NCBI GenBank assembly: GCA_947034885.2
Contig: OX344751.2
Coordinates: 37,043,082-37,107,081, forward strand
DNA: 64,000 nt
DNA from: Thuidium tamariscinum
Lineage: Eukaryota; Streptophyta; Bryopsida; Hypnales; Thuidiaceae
Reading direction: 5' to 3'
Translations under genes and position numbers: made by a program
Shown here: in pieces, positions 10,115 through 21,496 of the stretch
Numbering within the stretch: the first letter of the stretch is position 1
Layout: the number at the start of each line of letters is the position of its first letter
The notes under the pieces: generated by a model
Database searches by the model: none
The model's input: the letters and a program-made list of their open reading frames with translations, nothing else
What the model was told of the DNA's origin: nothing

Positions 10115-11601
10115 TAAAGTAGTGAACTCTTAAAGCGACCTTTTAAGAGATGATTGCAATTTTGGGGAAGCTAAACTCCTTGAAATAATTTTGAGTAAAA
10201 TTTCATAGGAAGATAAATGGAATTGGCATCCAATCCAAATTGTTTTGGTATTTTTTGAACCTTTGTAGAATTAGTTATGAATTTTAGAAGTTGAAATGCA
10301 GTAGTTCTTTAACCCCTAAAAGCCCATTGTCCCCTTGGGGGACAATTTGGAGTTCGCGTAGGTTCCGATGACCTCAATTTTTAGTGAAACTTTTAAAACT
10401 TTCTCGTAAGATACGAAAACTGATTAGCTTTGTGGGAATATAATTTTTATTTCTATTGGTGCCCGGGAGCAAAAGTAATACTACAAAAAGCCCAAATTTT
10501 AACTTGGCGGGTAGAAAAATAAATCCACAAAAACTTGAAATTTAATTAAATTTTTTTCTTGTAGATCATATTTTTGTCTATGTGTGAAGCTTTGATTCAT
10601 TCCATTTGGATTAGTTATGTGAAAATTATAAACAATCTTGTTTTTCAAGCAATTTGAGCATCTTCTTGAAAAAATAACTTATGGGATTCATTTCTAAATG
10701 CGATTTTCACATTTCTTCAAAAATATTGCTTGACAAGGTTAAATTTTCTTGCTAGAACAATCTCACCATTGGGATTATTGTGTTTCAATTTCATCTTAGA
10801 GCTATTAATGATTTAATTTTTCTTTCAATCTTGGACCTACCTCTACTTAATAATTTTTTAAAGAATGAAAATCAAGCATTTTTTTTTGAAATTTTTTTCT
10901 TAGACTTCCAACTCAATTCGTAGAGGAAAGAGATTTTTAATTTAAAGTCCATAATGTAAAAAAATTCAACAAATGGCAATCAAAGTCATTTGAAATTGTA
11001 GGATAGTTGAGTTATTTGTAAAGTCCACCCCACTTTGGGCATGACTTTTTTTGAAGTTGACAAGGCAACTATAGTTGAAGCGTCAAACTTTTTGCAAGAT
11101 ACTTATGTCACATGACTTCAAAAGTGGGGACCAAACTTTTTTAGGCACCATTTTGATGGAAAAATAAGTTTCATACCCACTTTTATTTTGACTTTTTTAA
11201 CTCAACCGGCTTTTTCACAAAACTCATGGATTAAAACCTCGGTTTAGTGTACTTTACGAATAACTCAAGTGTTTAATAAAACTATGTTTTCCAACTTTGA
11301 ATGCTCATATCTTCCAATCTACACAGTCAAACTTCATGAAATTTTACCACATGATCTCAAACAAACAAAGTAGAAGATCCTATGGTTAGATTTTATAAAA
11401 ACATTTTTTTTGTTCTTTTAGATGAACATAGCAAAAATGGCAATTTTGAGTGTTTTTTGATAGAAAAATGGCCTTGGGCCTTTAGGGGTTAAAGCGACTC
11501 CTTACTGAACTGTACACTATTTGTACATTGAAGAAAACAAAATATACCTCTCTATTAGAAGTCACTTTTAGAGCCGAGTTGCTTTTAGAGCCACATACCT
11601 T
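10115..11601 (-). mobile_element. TAAGG-family MITE split by a TTAA element (copy M2)
   Basis: The two outer pieces, 10115-10308 and 11493-11601, together resemble one TAAGG-family element of about 300 bp in the orientation of the copy at 49845-50163. The intervening 1,184 bp is the TTAA element T2. With T2 removed, a single TTAA remains between GTTCT and AGCGACTCC. Confidence 0.65.
10309..11492. mobile_element. TTAA-flanked MITE, piggyBac-like, long form (copy T2)
   Basis: TTAA lies at 10309-10312 and 11489-11492. The ends read CCCCTAAAAGCCCA and GGCCTTGGGCCTTTAGGGG. Just inside the left end is a hairpin, ATTGTCCCC-TT-GGGGGACAAT (10326-10346), which is also present in copy T5. The interior contains the word TTCATTCCATTTGGAT, which appears in reverse orientation in the 932-bp copies. 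No transposase frame is visible. Confidence 0.75.
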
Positions 11602-11739
11602 ATCAAGTGTTTATTGTTGTTGCACATATTATTTTGTTGCAGTGAATTTTAGGTCAAGATTTCGTGCATTATGGGGAGTGAAGAAGAAGCTCTTTAGATC
11701 CATGAATGTAGATGCAAATATAGAATTAGAATGAAACAT
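11602..11739. other. Short AT-rich spacer
   Basis: Separates two TAAGG-family MITEs. A short open frame here has no recognisable match. Confidence 0.25.
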
Positions 11740-13014
11740 TAAGGTATGAGATCTTTAAATTGCCTATTTAACCCCCTACATGTTTTTGACTATATTTTCA
11801 CCAAAAACATTCCAAAACTACCATTTCTAATATAAGTTCAAAATTTTAGAATTTTCTTAACACATGTAAATGTAGGATCTTGAAGTATGCTAGTTTGAAA
11901 AGATGTGAAATTTTTTTCAAAAATTTCACCATATTGATTGTAAGATATTGGCATTTGAATGGAGATATGGGCATTTGAATTGAGTACAATGGCAATTTTT
12001 TATCCTCACAAAAAAACCAAGCAGTTGCACTTAATAAGGTCACATTTGTATGAAAAAATGTTCAAAATGGTAGTTGTTCTTTGGATTCATTCTTCAAGGC
12101 AAGTTGGCTATATGCTTGAAAAATTTGAAATCATTTGGAATTATACAACATATAGGAACAAATAGTAGAAAATGATTCAAAATACTAAATTGCTAACAAC
12201 TTACTTATGGAATTGAAAAATGCCAATTCCAATGGTTGTAATGTTGTACTAAACAATCTTCACCTAATGCTTTATTATTTTACAAAAATATTTAGAATTG
12301 AATTAAATAAAGGATTAAAATTTTTTTTTGTAGAGCAGAGATTCTATAACTACTTGTAAACTACCCCTAACTAAAACTCCTCATAACTTTCATCTTGTTT
12401 ATCAAAATGGAATGATTAAAAGCTTCCTACATAGATATAAAATTTATTAACCCATTTCAAACTTGTATTTCTAAAAAAATAAATTTTGAAGAAGTTTTTT
12501 TAGCTACATGGGCTAGCCGTCAAGCAATGAAAACTACATATCATACCATAAATTTTTAACCATGTAGTCAAAAGTTATGAAAATTGTTGGGCCTTAAAGA
12601 TACTCCCTAGGCACATATTGTGTGTAAATTTCAAAGTAAAAAAAATCCCCATATATAATGAGGTGCCAAGAACCGCTATGTTGCTCAAAAATATAGTTTA
12701 GGACTTTAGGGTTTTAGGGCTAAAACTTAATTTTAGAGAGGCAAAACATTTTGAAATATTTTATTGTAGGTTTTTCTTCAAAGACAAATTAAATTGGCAA
12801 TCCGACAAAGTCATTTCATATTTTTTTGAATATTTATGGAATTAGTTATCAAATTTTGAAGTTAAAATGGCAGAGGAATCTAAAGTAGCCCACTTCCTCA
12901 AATGTACACTATTTGCACATTGCTAGAGGCTATGAAAAAAAAATGTATAGATAGTGCACATTTAAGGACATGGGTGATTTTAGAGCTTGAGCACTTTTAG
13001 AACCTCCTACTTTA
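11740..13014 (-). mobile_element. TAAGG-family MITE split by a second TTAA element (copy M3)
   Basis: The first about 30 bp of the family (TAAGGTATGAGATC...) lie at 11740-11767. The rest resumes at about 12717 (AGGGCTAAAACTTAATTTT) and runs to the end at CCTCCTACTTTA (13014). The interruption is element T3. The inner hairpin words AAATGTACA and GTGCACATTT are present. Confidence 0.6.
11768..12716. mobile_element. TTAA element, short form, degraded right end (copy T3)
   Basis: The left end is TTAACCCCCTA. The right end has decayed to TTTAGGGTTTTA. The interior matches the 932-bp copies T4, T6 and T7, including TTCCAATGGTTGTAATGTTG. The length of about 949 bp fits the short form. Confidence 0.65.
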
Positions 13015-13826
13015 GAAGAAATCAAATCCTACTGCATCAAACTATAGAGCACAAGCATAAATACAAAGAGAGAGAAAGAGAAGGAAGGGGCAATTTGGCA
13101 ACTGATTGCCCAAAAGTAATGGATCTTGCACCACACCCTTGGAACAAAATCATATTGAAAGGGTGGAAAGTTATTCTAAAACCTCAAATTAAGGAAATCT
13201 TCAATGAAAGCACCAAACAATGTATAAAAACAAGATTATAGAATTGTGATATGTGCTAAATTGGTATTTCTTGTCCAATTTGTAAATGACTATTGAAATT
13301 TGGAGCACTACTATAGCATTTAATACTATTGTTGTGGCACTTTATAAAAATGAAAAAAAAACATGACTAGAAAGTATAACATTCAATAGCCTTCATGCAC
13401 CTATTTCTTTACATTGAGCTTTTACATGTCTACTTGGCTATTGATGAGAGACTTTTGGATGTAGAATATTCTATACCATCTATTCTTGAATAAAAGCAAT
13501 GCAAGTGCATGTTATGAGCTTTTAAACGATACTTATACTTACAATTTGACTCCCCATAACTTTAACTCTTGTTGTATTTCATTTACATTCTAGATTCTAC
13601 ATTATCATCTTTAGTAATGGATGGAAGTAGCTTCACTACTTTGAATTGCTTCCATAGCTTGATAAAATTAAAAAATCATTGCAATGAAATATCATGTGTA
13701 AAAATCATTGACAACTCTAGATGTAGAATTTGTTTGTATCTAGGCTTTTGAAACTATATTCTTATGTCTATCTTTGTTTATAGCAATTCTTCAAAGCATA
13801 TTCTCACACTAATTCTTCATGCCTTA
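13015..13826. other. AT-rich intergenic DNA
   Basis: A short GA-rich patch near 13065-13090 and otherwise AT-rich sequence. No recognisable gene or repeat ends. Confidence 0.3.
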
Positions 13827-14158
13827 TAAGGTAGAAGGCTCTTAAATGGAGCGGGTTCTGAAATGGTGCCCTATCTTAAATGTACAATAGTTGTACATGT
13901 TGCTTTTTCATAGCCTTCAGCAGTGTACTGACAATGTACATTGTAGCTAGGGCACCATTTTCCAGCCCTATGCCCTTTCAACTTCAAAATTTGATAATTA
14001 ATTCAAAAAAAATCAAAAAAAATATGAAACAGTTTGGATTAGATGTCAATTCTACTTGTTTTTCAAGGAAAATTTACTAAAAAATATTTCTAGAGGTTTT
14101 ACCTCCTTGAAATTATGTTTCAGCCCTTAGATGGTCCATTATAGGACCTCTTACCTTA
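13827..14158 (+). mobile_element. MITE of the TAAGG family, best-preserved copy (M4)
   Basis: The ends TAAGGTAGAAGGCTCTTAAA and GGACCTCTTACCTTA are imperfect inverted repeats of about 26 bp. An inner hairpin built on AAATGTACA and TGTACATTG lies at 13878-13945. The element is 332 bp with no coding capacity. The target-site duplication is unclear, so the superfamily is not assigned. Confidence 0.75.
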
Positions 14159-15834
14159 GCTTGTGTTTGGGTGATTGACATGGACAAAATTTAAAATATG
14201 GAAATATTGTACCAAGATTACAAATTTTATTTAAAATTTGGAGATTGTCATTGAAAAGTAATCCCTCAAAAAACATGTGCTACTTTTGAAAGATAAATTG
14301 CTAAGCAAACCATTGTTTTATTGTATCACAAGGAGGATTTCAAATTAGATGACCATGAGGTCATAGTTGCTATTATATAAGTCTATAATCATAAGCACGT
14401 GAACATAAGAATTTATACACCTATATTATAGGTGTCAATATTGTAGAAATCTTGTATGATTATAGAATAGATATTTTATAAATACCTATACTATAGGTGT
14501 TTATACTCCAAGTACATTCAAAAATCTATATTGCTAATGCTTTGTAACCATAGTCTATCCTTGATTTTTGTTACCCTAATAAGTGTTAAAATTGCATATA
14601 TGTTGAGGGAATTGTGCTCCCTTAAAAGAAATAAACTAGGGAGTATTAATTGTTAATTGTTAATTGTTAAGAAAATTTATTTAAAAGTCATTCTTCCCTC
14701 TTCAATGAATTCACCTCAATATGTGCTATTTTGGATGAAATTGACGCTTTGAAGTTTTTTGATTTAGATGAAAATGAATAAGATTTCATCATGTATTCTG
14801 TAGATCATATTGTGGTTGGTATTAATAGTATTGTGTGTAGGTCATAGTATCTTCACACATCATCTGTTCGACATCATTCATTGCACATTCCACATGATGC
14901 AAACAATATTGGTTATAAACTACATCAACTTTTTTAAGATTTAAATTTCAAGCTCCATTGCATCAACCTCTTTGTATTCTAATGCTTATCATTTGAGGAT
15001 CTAGCAATGGTATTATATTGTAACAAGTTTGTGATTTGATGAATTAGAAAGGTTGGAGCTTAAATCATCAATAGAGAAGGACTTTGAATTTACTTTAGTG
15101 CAAAAGAGAGAAATTCTTTCAGTATCAAGAGATGTTGGTGTCAAGTGAACAAAATGTTGTCAATAGGGTTTAGAAATATGTCTTTAATGACATGTATACC
15201 TTATGTATTTTCACCTTTTATTTATATAAGTGTTACTATTGTTAATTCCAAAGTGATCAACAAAAATCTGTTGATCATCAACGCGACTAAATCAACAGAA
15301 TCGGGGAGATTTTCTACTAGTGTGACATAAGTATTATTTATGTAAATGTTACAAATTCTAGATGTTGTCCTAAATCTTACCTACAAATGTTAAAGTATTA
15401 ACACTATATAAGTATTACAAGTTTTCTTATTTTGAAGTATTAACAAACATTGAGGATGGACTATAAGTAGCATTCATCAACATTCATTAGAAAATCTAAA
15501 TAAAAAAATTTGTGGATTAAAAATTGTAAAAGTAAGAGAATTAATTTTGCTTAATATTATGCATTCAAAATCTGAAATTCAAATTTTAAATCAAATATTT
15601 TTAATTTAATAATGAATGTGCTCTATAACAATGTAATAATGGACATAGATTTCTAATTCAACTATCTTCTCAAAATCTAATTTTCTATTTGTAATTTTAG
15701 ATGTATAAGTCTTGTTTAGCTTTTAAATGTCTATTTGTAAATTTAATTCTCTCTCCTCATCTTATAGATGTGTTTACAAAGTTTGGTAATCCCTTGACCT
15801 TCAAGTAGTCTATATCTTGGATGATGAAAAATAT
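14159..15834. other. AT-rich intergenic DNA
   Basis: 14410-14515 holds two copies of a palindromic ACCTATANTATAGGTGT word also seen in the GTGAGC-rich family (16755-17111 and 40145-40566), so it is probably a remnant of that family. 14648-14670 is a short run of TTGTTAA units. I see no gene. Confidence 0.35.
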
Positions 15835-16056
15835 CCTTGATGGCAATATGGTTAATTTTGTTAAAATGGTAGTATTCCAATAAAATGGCATGATATTCCG
15901 TTAAAATGGCACAACATTCCATTAAAATGGCACATTTTTTTCCTCTACCTCTAGGCCTCAATGTCAAATGGTACACAAAATATGTCAAAGTGGCACATGG
16001 AATATGTTAAAATGGCACTCGGAATATGGTCATTTTAACAAAATTGACCATCAATG
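15835..16056. mobile_element. Palindromic MITE with an internal 21-bp triple repeat
   Basis: The ends CCTTGATGGCAATATGG... and ...TTGACCATCAATG are inverted relatives of about 40 bp sharing AATTTTGTTAAAATG. Three tandem 21-bp units based on ATTCCNTTAAAATGGCAC occur at about 15873-15935, and inverted versions lie in the right half. No coding capacity. Confidence 0.6.
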
Positions 16057-16138
16057 TTTTCTTTAAATTGAATGACCATTGTTGCCTAGAAGACACATTG
16101 GATTTTAAGCAAGAGCCTAAGGTCTCAATTTTTATTGT

Positions 16139-16141
<3 letters not shown>

Positions 16142-16183
<42 letters not shown>
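16142..16183. repeat. (AT)n microsatellite
   Basis: About 42 bp of uninterrupted AT alternation. Confidence 0.95.
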
Positions 16184-16186
<3 letters not shown>

Positions 16187-16195
16187 TTGATTAGT

Positions 16196-16754
16196 TTCAT
16201 ACTTTCATGAGAAAATAAAATTTTTCAATTGGTGCCAAAAAACAAAAGTTATGTTTAATAAGCTCATAGACTTAAGGGAGATAGGACACCAAATTTTTTT
16301 AAATTTTTTTAAATTTTTATTCTCACATATTGTATTTTTGCCTATATGGAAAGTTTTAATTCATTCCATTTGGATAAGTGATGTGAAAGTCATAGATCAT
16401 CTTGTTTTCTGGGTAGTTATAGCAATTTCTTGAGAAATTTATGTGTAGTATTCATTTTAAAATTGAATTATCATAATTTTTGAAAAAAAGTTCTACACTA
16501 TTTAGTTTATTTGCTAGAACAATCTCACCATTGGGATTAGTGGGTATTAATTCCATTTTAAAGATATTAATAATTTAGATTTTCCTTCTATTTTGTATCT
16601 ACTTCTATTTAACATTTTTTTAAGAATGTAAATTAAATTTTTATTAGTTAATTCTTATTCCTAGACTCTCAATTCAATTCTCCACTATAAAGGTTTAAAC
16701 CCAAAACTCTACAATTCAAAAATTCTAAGTTAAAAGGTTTCAAAGTCAAATGAG
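16196..16754. mobile_element. Remnant of a TTAA element without ends
   Basis: The interior words GAGAAAATAAAATTTTTC, TTCATTCCATTTGGAT and CAATCTCACCATTGGGATTA match copy T2 in order. Neither CCCCTAAA end is present. Confidence 0.5.
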
Positions 16755-17111
16755 GGTTACTATTATGTGAGCCTAAGAGTGTAAGCCTATGAGCCTAGAA
16801 GGCTACATACCTATTGTATAGGTGTCTATAGTATATAAACTTTCTATGATTCTTGTGTATCTATACTACACATATCTATATTGTAGGTGTTTATGTCATA
16901 ATCACCATCAATGGTTGTTGTACAACAGTGCTAGTATGTGTGCATGAAAGTGTGAGTATGTGAGCCTTGAGCATATATATAAGTATATATCATGCATCCA
17001 TTGAAGGTGTTTATAATATAAATACCTATAATATAGGTACTTATAACATATTTATACTATTAATGTAGAAGGTTACTATAATATAAACACTTATATTATA
17101 GGTGTATAGTT
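16755..17111. mobile_element. GTGAGC-rich palindromic element (copy P1)
   Basis: Contains TATTATGTGAGCCTAAGAGT near the left, the inner word GTGCTAGTATGTGTGCATGA at about 16930, and repeated ATAGGTGT/ACACCTAT palindromes. It matches the element at 40145-40566. The ends are uncertain. Confidence 0.5.
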
Positions 17112-18429
17112 TGTCTTTAGAATGTATAATGTCATATTGGGTTTTACATATAAAATATAATAATAAATATGCTTGTCATTTTTTTATTAGTTTTCAATTG
17201 TTTTTTAACAATTTCAAAAGTATAATCCACGTTTGTTCAATATTCTCTACATTCAAGACCTACAAATGCAATACTATATTACAATACTAAGCTCTTGTGA
17301 ATTTCACGATCAATGGAGAATACAAGTGTAAACACCACATGCTCACGTGAATGGGAAGATTGGTCAATCTTGCCTTTAGTCATGTATGTGGGTGATATTA
17401 CATGATCTTGAATATCGTCGTCATTGTCGTCAATTACAATCAACTTTTAAAGTAACTACTATGATTTCATGACCTGGATAATTTGAAACATAAAATGATT
17501 TAGTAGTCACTTTGAAAGTTTTTTTAAACTCTGCAGTAGGTCTGTGACTTCTACATTTAAGGTGCATTTCACATGGAATTTTTGAATTTAAATTGTATTC
17601 AATAATGAACTTTGAAAATTAAATTGAAATGGAAAGAGGAAATATGATTAATGTATACTATGACATTGAATTTTCATTATTTTCCTAAATTTAGGGTTGA
17701 AGTTTCTTCATATTGAAACTACAATTTATTGTGAAAATTAGAAATGAAATTTTTGAGGACATCTTAATTAAGAGTTTATTTCTTATAGAAATCATATTAA
17801 AGATTGTATAATAAAAAAGAAATTCAATTGAATGTTAAATTTAGTTTGAAAAAGAAACAAATATTAAATTTATAAGTCAAGAATTTACATTCACCTACAT
17901 GTCTATCTCCTAGGTCTTACATTCCATCATCTTTGCAAGAGCTCTCCTTTTGTCTTGCCAAAAATATGAGCGCTAGACACCTTGAATATTGAAATGCTTG
18001 AACAAACATTAAAGAACATATTGAACACAAAAAGCCAAAACCATATTGAAAAATTTGAAATGCATAATTTTTGAATTTGATTCATATAACATGTAATTGA
18101 AATTTTTTAAATTGAATTGCAATTAAGGAAGAACCTAAATCCAAAATGTGCCCCATCACGCCTCCTACTCACAAAGGATTTAATACAATGAAACACCAAA
18201 TTATATTGCCTAATTGTCACGAAGAGATAAGAAAAAGTTCATACCCTTTCATGGATTCATTGGACATGAGCAGTTCATGTTTTTTTTAATATTAATGGCT
18301 AAAATAGTGGGGCCTTTTTATTTTAAATCTCAATTGGATGGCCATTGATTTTTGGCATGGGGTAAGACTGGAAGGGGGGAAGAGGAAGGGGGAACAAGAT
18401 GATTTCTCTATTCACTATAGATAGTCTCC
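17112..18429. other. AT-rich intergenic DNA
   Basis: No recognisable gene, RNA or repeat structure beyond general AT-richness and a G-rich patch at 18360-18395. Confidence 0.3.
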
Positions 18430-18555
18430 TAGGCTCCTAGGCTCACACTTTTATGCTTACATAATAACAAACTTTGGTTATTGTATATCTACTTATATAC
18501 ATGCTCAAGGCTCACATGCTTGCATCTTCATGCTTACATACTAGCATTGTTGAAA
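18430..18555. mobile_element. Short fragment of the GTGAGC-rich family (copy P2)
   Basis: Carries GGCTCACACTTTTATGCTTA and, at its right end, TGCTTACATACTAGCATTGT. These are the inverted forms of the terminal words of the element at 40145-40566. Confidence 0.5.
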
Positions 18556-20605
18556 GTCAAATAATCTAGTTATGCAAGGTGCAAAAAAATTATTTTCTTT
18601 ACTTTCAATGCAAATTTTTGCAATCAGTGCAATCAAAATTCCAAAATTTTATACCATACATTTTTAGACAAGTAAGGTATAGGATACTATAGTAAGATAT
18701 AAAAAAAATTAATTTCAAAGGTTTTTACTCTTTGCAATAAAAATGGCAGTTTTGAGTCTTTTTTTTATAGATAAAAGGCAATAATCATTTAAGGATTGAA
18801 TGATATTTATTTTATACAAAGGAATGCTTGATTCTTTCAAAATCAATTTTATTCTATAATCAATTTGATGAAATGGAAAGAATTTAATTAAACATATGTG
18901 CAAACAAAATTGCATAAAATTTCAAAAATGGATTATTGTATTTAAGAATGAATGATATTGGAAAATTAAAAATACACACAATGCATAGATAGCTATATAA
19001 AAACTTGAATGATTTTATTTATTGTAGAACTTCAACAAAACATATAAACTATTATTTGTTAAAATGAAACAATTTGCAATTTTATATTATCTTTGACCCT
19101 ACATTAGATGATAATACATTTTCAATGTTAAGAAAATTTGCTAAATTGAGACTTAAATATAGTAATACAAACCTTTGATTTTTTAGAGGTTGATTTGTTC
19201 ATAAATCTTTGTATGGAGGTCTCCAATATTGAGACTAAAGTCACAGAATGTGCATTTTATCTCAATTTAACAAATATGGCCATAATATATCAATTGTTGC
19301 ACTAGATAACATTATCAATAAAATTTGAAACCATAATTTTATTAAATTTATTTCCAATTAAATATTTATTATTTTTATAATGATTTTTCATTTAATTTTA
19401 TGGAAGGTCATTTCAAAGTAAAAAGATTAGTTCAAGACTAAAACTTACATCAACTCTTTGAACTATAGAAGGTTTGATGGAAAAAAACTGTAAAAATAAT
19501 GATTTATATAGAGCTAGAAAAACATATCAAGAATCTACAAATCTGTTGATGTTCAAATTTTGAACATCAAATGACTGCAAATTAATATTTTTTGAGGAGA
19601 CAAAGTCTTGATTTCTTCATCCACACATATGTAGATTTTTGTATTAGTCTTCAAACATTTGTACAATATAAACTTTTAATACTTCTATTGCAAATATTCT
19701 ATAGTTTAACTCCTCAGGGACCAAGAGGATACAATGTGTTCTCTTCAAATTTTCAATGGCAAATTCTTAGTAGTATGAAATAAATCTCAATATTTTGTAA
19801 ATTAGGAACTTGTAAAACAACATGTTTACATACTTGTTGCATTTTATGATTTTCAAAATTTGAATGTGAGAAGTATTTAAAATTTTATTAAGAAAATATA
19901 ATCTATTAGAAGAAAGGAGCAAATGTAATTTTTTTTCCAATGAAAGTAGTAGAAGATATGGAAAAAAGCATCTTTTGGGGACATTTTTAGTTCTTACTCT
20001 ACACAAACAAACAAGATTTGAAAAAAAATTCATAATTTTATTTTTAGCAATTTTTAAAATAAAAGGTTCAATTATATTGTAATTAATGGCACAAAATAAT
20101 TAGAATGATTCCAAAAAATTTGAAGATTCTCTAAACAATATAATGATAATATCATTTATTAAATTTCAAAAATTTACACACATCAAAACATCTTAAGAAT
20201 AATTTAGGATCCAATTTGGTTAGTTTTGGTTCTTTACTTTTGTTTGAAAATGTGTACAAATTTGACAGAGTTTTTTGTTTTTCAAATTTTCAAATGAGAA
20301 AAATACTAAATTTACCTTAGATTTCAAGACAATTTTTTGGGGGGGATAAAAAATCATTATTCATCTCTTATAATTTTTTCCTCTAAAGTTTGTGCTTTTT
20401 GCTTGTGAAGTTGATAATCCAAAATTGTTATAATCAAAAAAATCCAATGGTCAAAATTTTTCACAATTAATTCCATGTATACTAGACAAAATAGTTTTTA
20501 TTTTTGTAGAATTGAAATTACAAATTTCAAACACATCTATATGCAAAAAAATATTAAAGTGGCACAATTCATTGAAAACCTTCATTGTCAAAAAGTTGTT
20601 TGGCC
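18556..20605. other. Very AT-rich intergenic DNA
   Basis: 18690-18800 resembles the right end of a TTAA element (words like AAAATGGCAGTTTTGAGT). No other structure or gene is visible. Short open frames in this stretch are what AT-rich DNA gives by chance. Confidence 0.3.
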
Positions 20606-21496
20606 TTAATCCTTCAGTGCCTGCGGTTGATTTGGAGGGCAAGTGTAGTTCTTTGAGAAAGTAAATTTTGTGGCCACTCTAAGGATGCAATCTCAAATCA
20701 AACCGTATAAAGTATTTTCATAAGGGAGATTCTTTAACCTCACAAAAAATCAAACTCATACAACAGTACAAATTGCTATAAATAAGATAAAAGGTCTATA
20801 AATCAAGCTTTTAAGGGCTAGAATTGAATTTTGGGGAGGTGGAACATCTTTAAATGTTTTTTAGTAAATTTTTCTTGGGGGCAAAGTAGAATATGCATCC
20901 AACCCAAGTCGTTTCATATTTTTTAAAGCTTTTTGAAATTAGTTACAAATTTATGAAATTCACAAAAAATAGTCACATGTGGTCATCAAAAGGAATACCC
21001 TTCTAAAATATACAGATTTGGTACATTGAAGAAAGAAAAATGTACCTCTAAATCATGTTTTCTTTTAGAGCCTTGTTGGAATTAGAAAGTGTTTTGTTTA
21101 ATACTCAAAAATCAATGACCTTAATGACCCTTTAGAATTTGTGCTATATAAATTTCAATGCATAAGTTTACTTTGGGAATTCATGAGAGTACAAAGCAAC
21201 ACTTATGCTTTGTCAAAACATCAAGATACAAAAAAATCTCACAAATTGGTTGATATTTTTTTTCACATTTTGGTTGAATACTTCCCATTTGAAGGTTCAG
21301 GCCATTTGAGTTTGCAACCTCGTAGCTAATGCATTAGTGCTTCAATTCTCTTGAAATTGGTTTTGCTTGAAGTGCATGAAGACACTCTAATTGCATTGCT
21401 CTTTGAGATTTTTGTGATCAAATGTATTTTGAACAATATTAGACCAAAAGTGCAAAAAGCAACCCAAAAGTGGTCAACCGGGCACTAAAGGATTAA
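20606..21496. mobile_element. TTAA-flanked element with different ends (TTAATCCTT)
   Basis: TTAA lies at 20606-20609 and 21493-21496. The inner ends TCCTTCAGTGCCTGCGGTTG and TCAACCGGGCACTAAAGGA pair over about 21 bp with two or three differences. It is 891 bp. A TAAGG-family MITE remnant (about 20783-21075) lies inside. No coding frame is recognisable. Either this is a diverged relative of the CCCCTAAA family or a separate TTAA family. Confidence 0.6.
20783..21075 (-). mobile_element. TAAGG-family MITE remnant inside a TTAA element (M5)
   Basis: Matches the copy at 49845-50163 in order: AAGGGCTAGAATTGAATTTT, GTGGAACATC, AAGTCGTTTCATATTTTTT and GGTACATTG. Both ends are weak. Confidence 0.5.

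Noticed and set aside
16142-16183. (AT)n run as an origin or matrix-attachment site
   Set aside because: A plain microsatellite explains it and nothing nearby supports a function.
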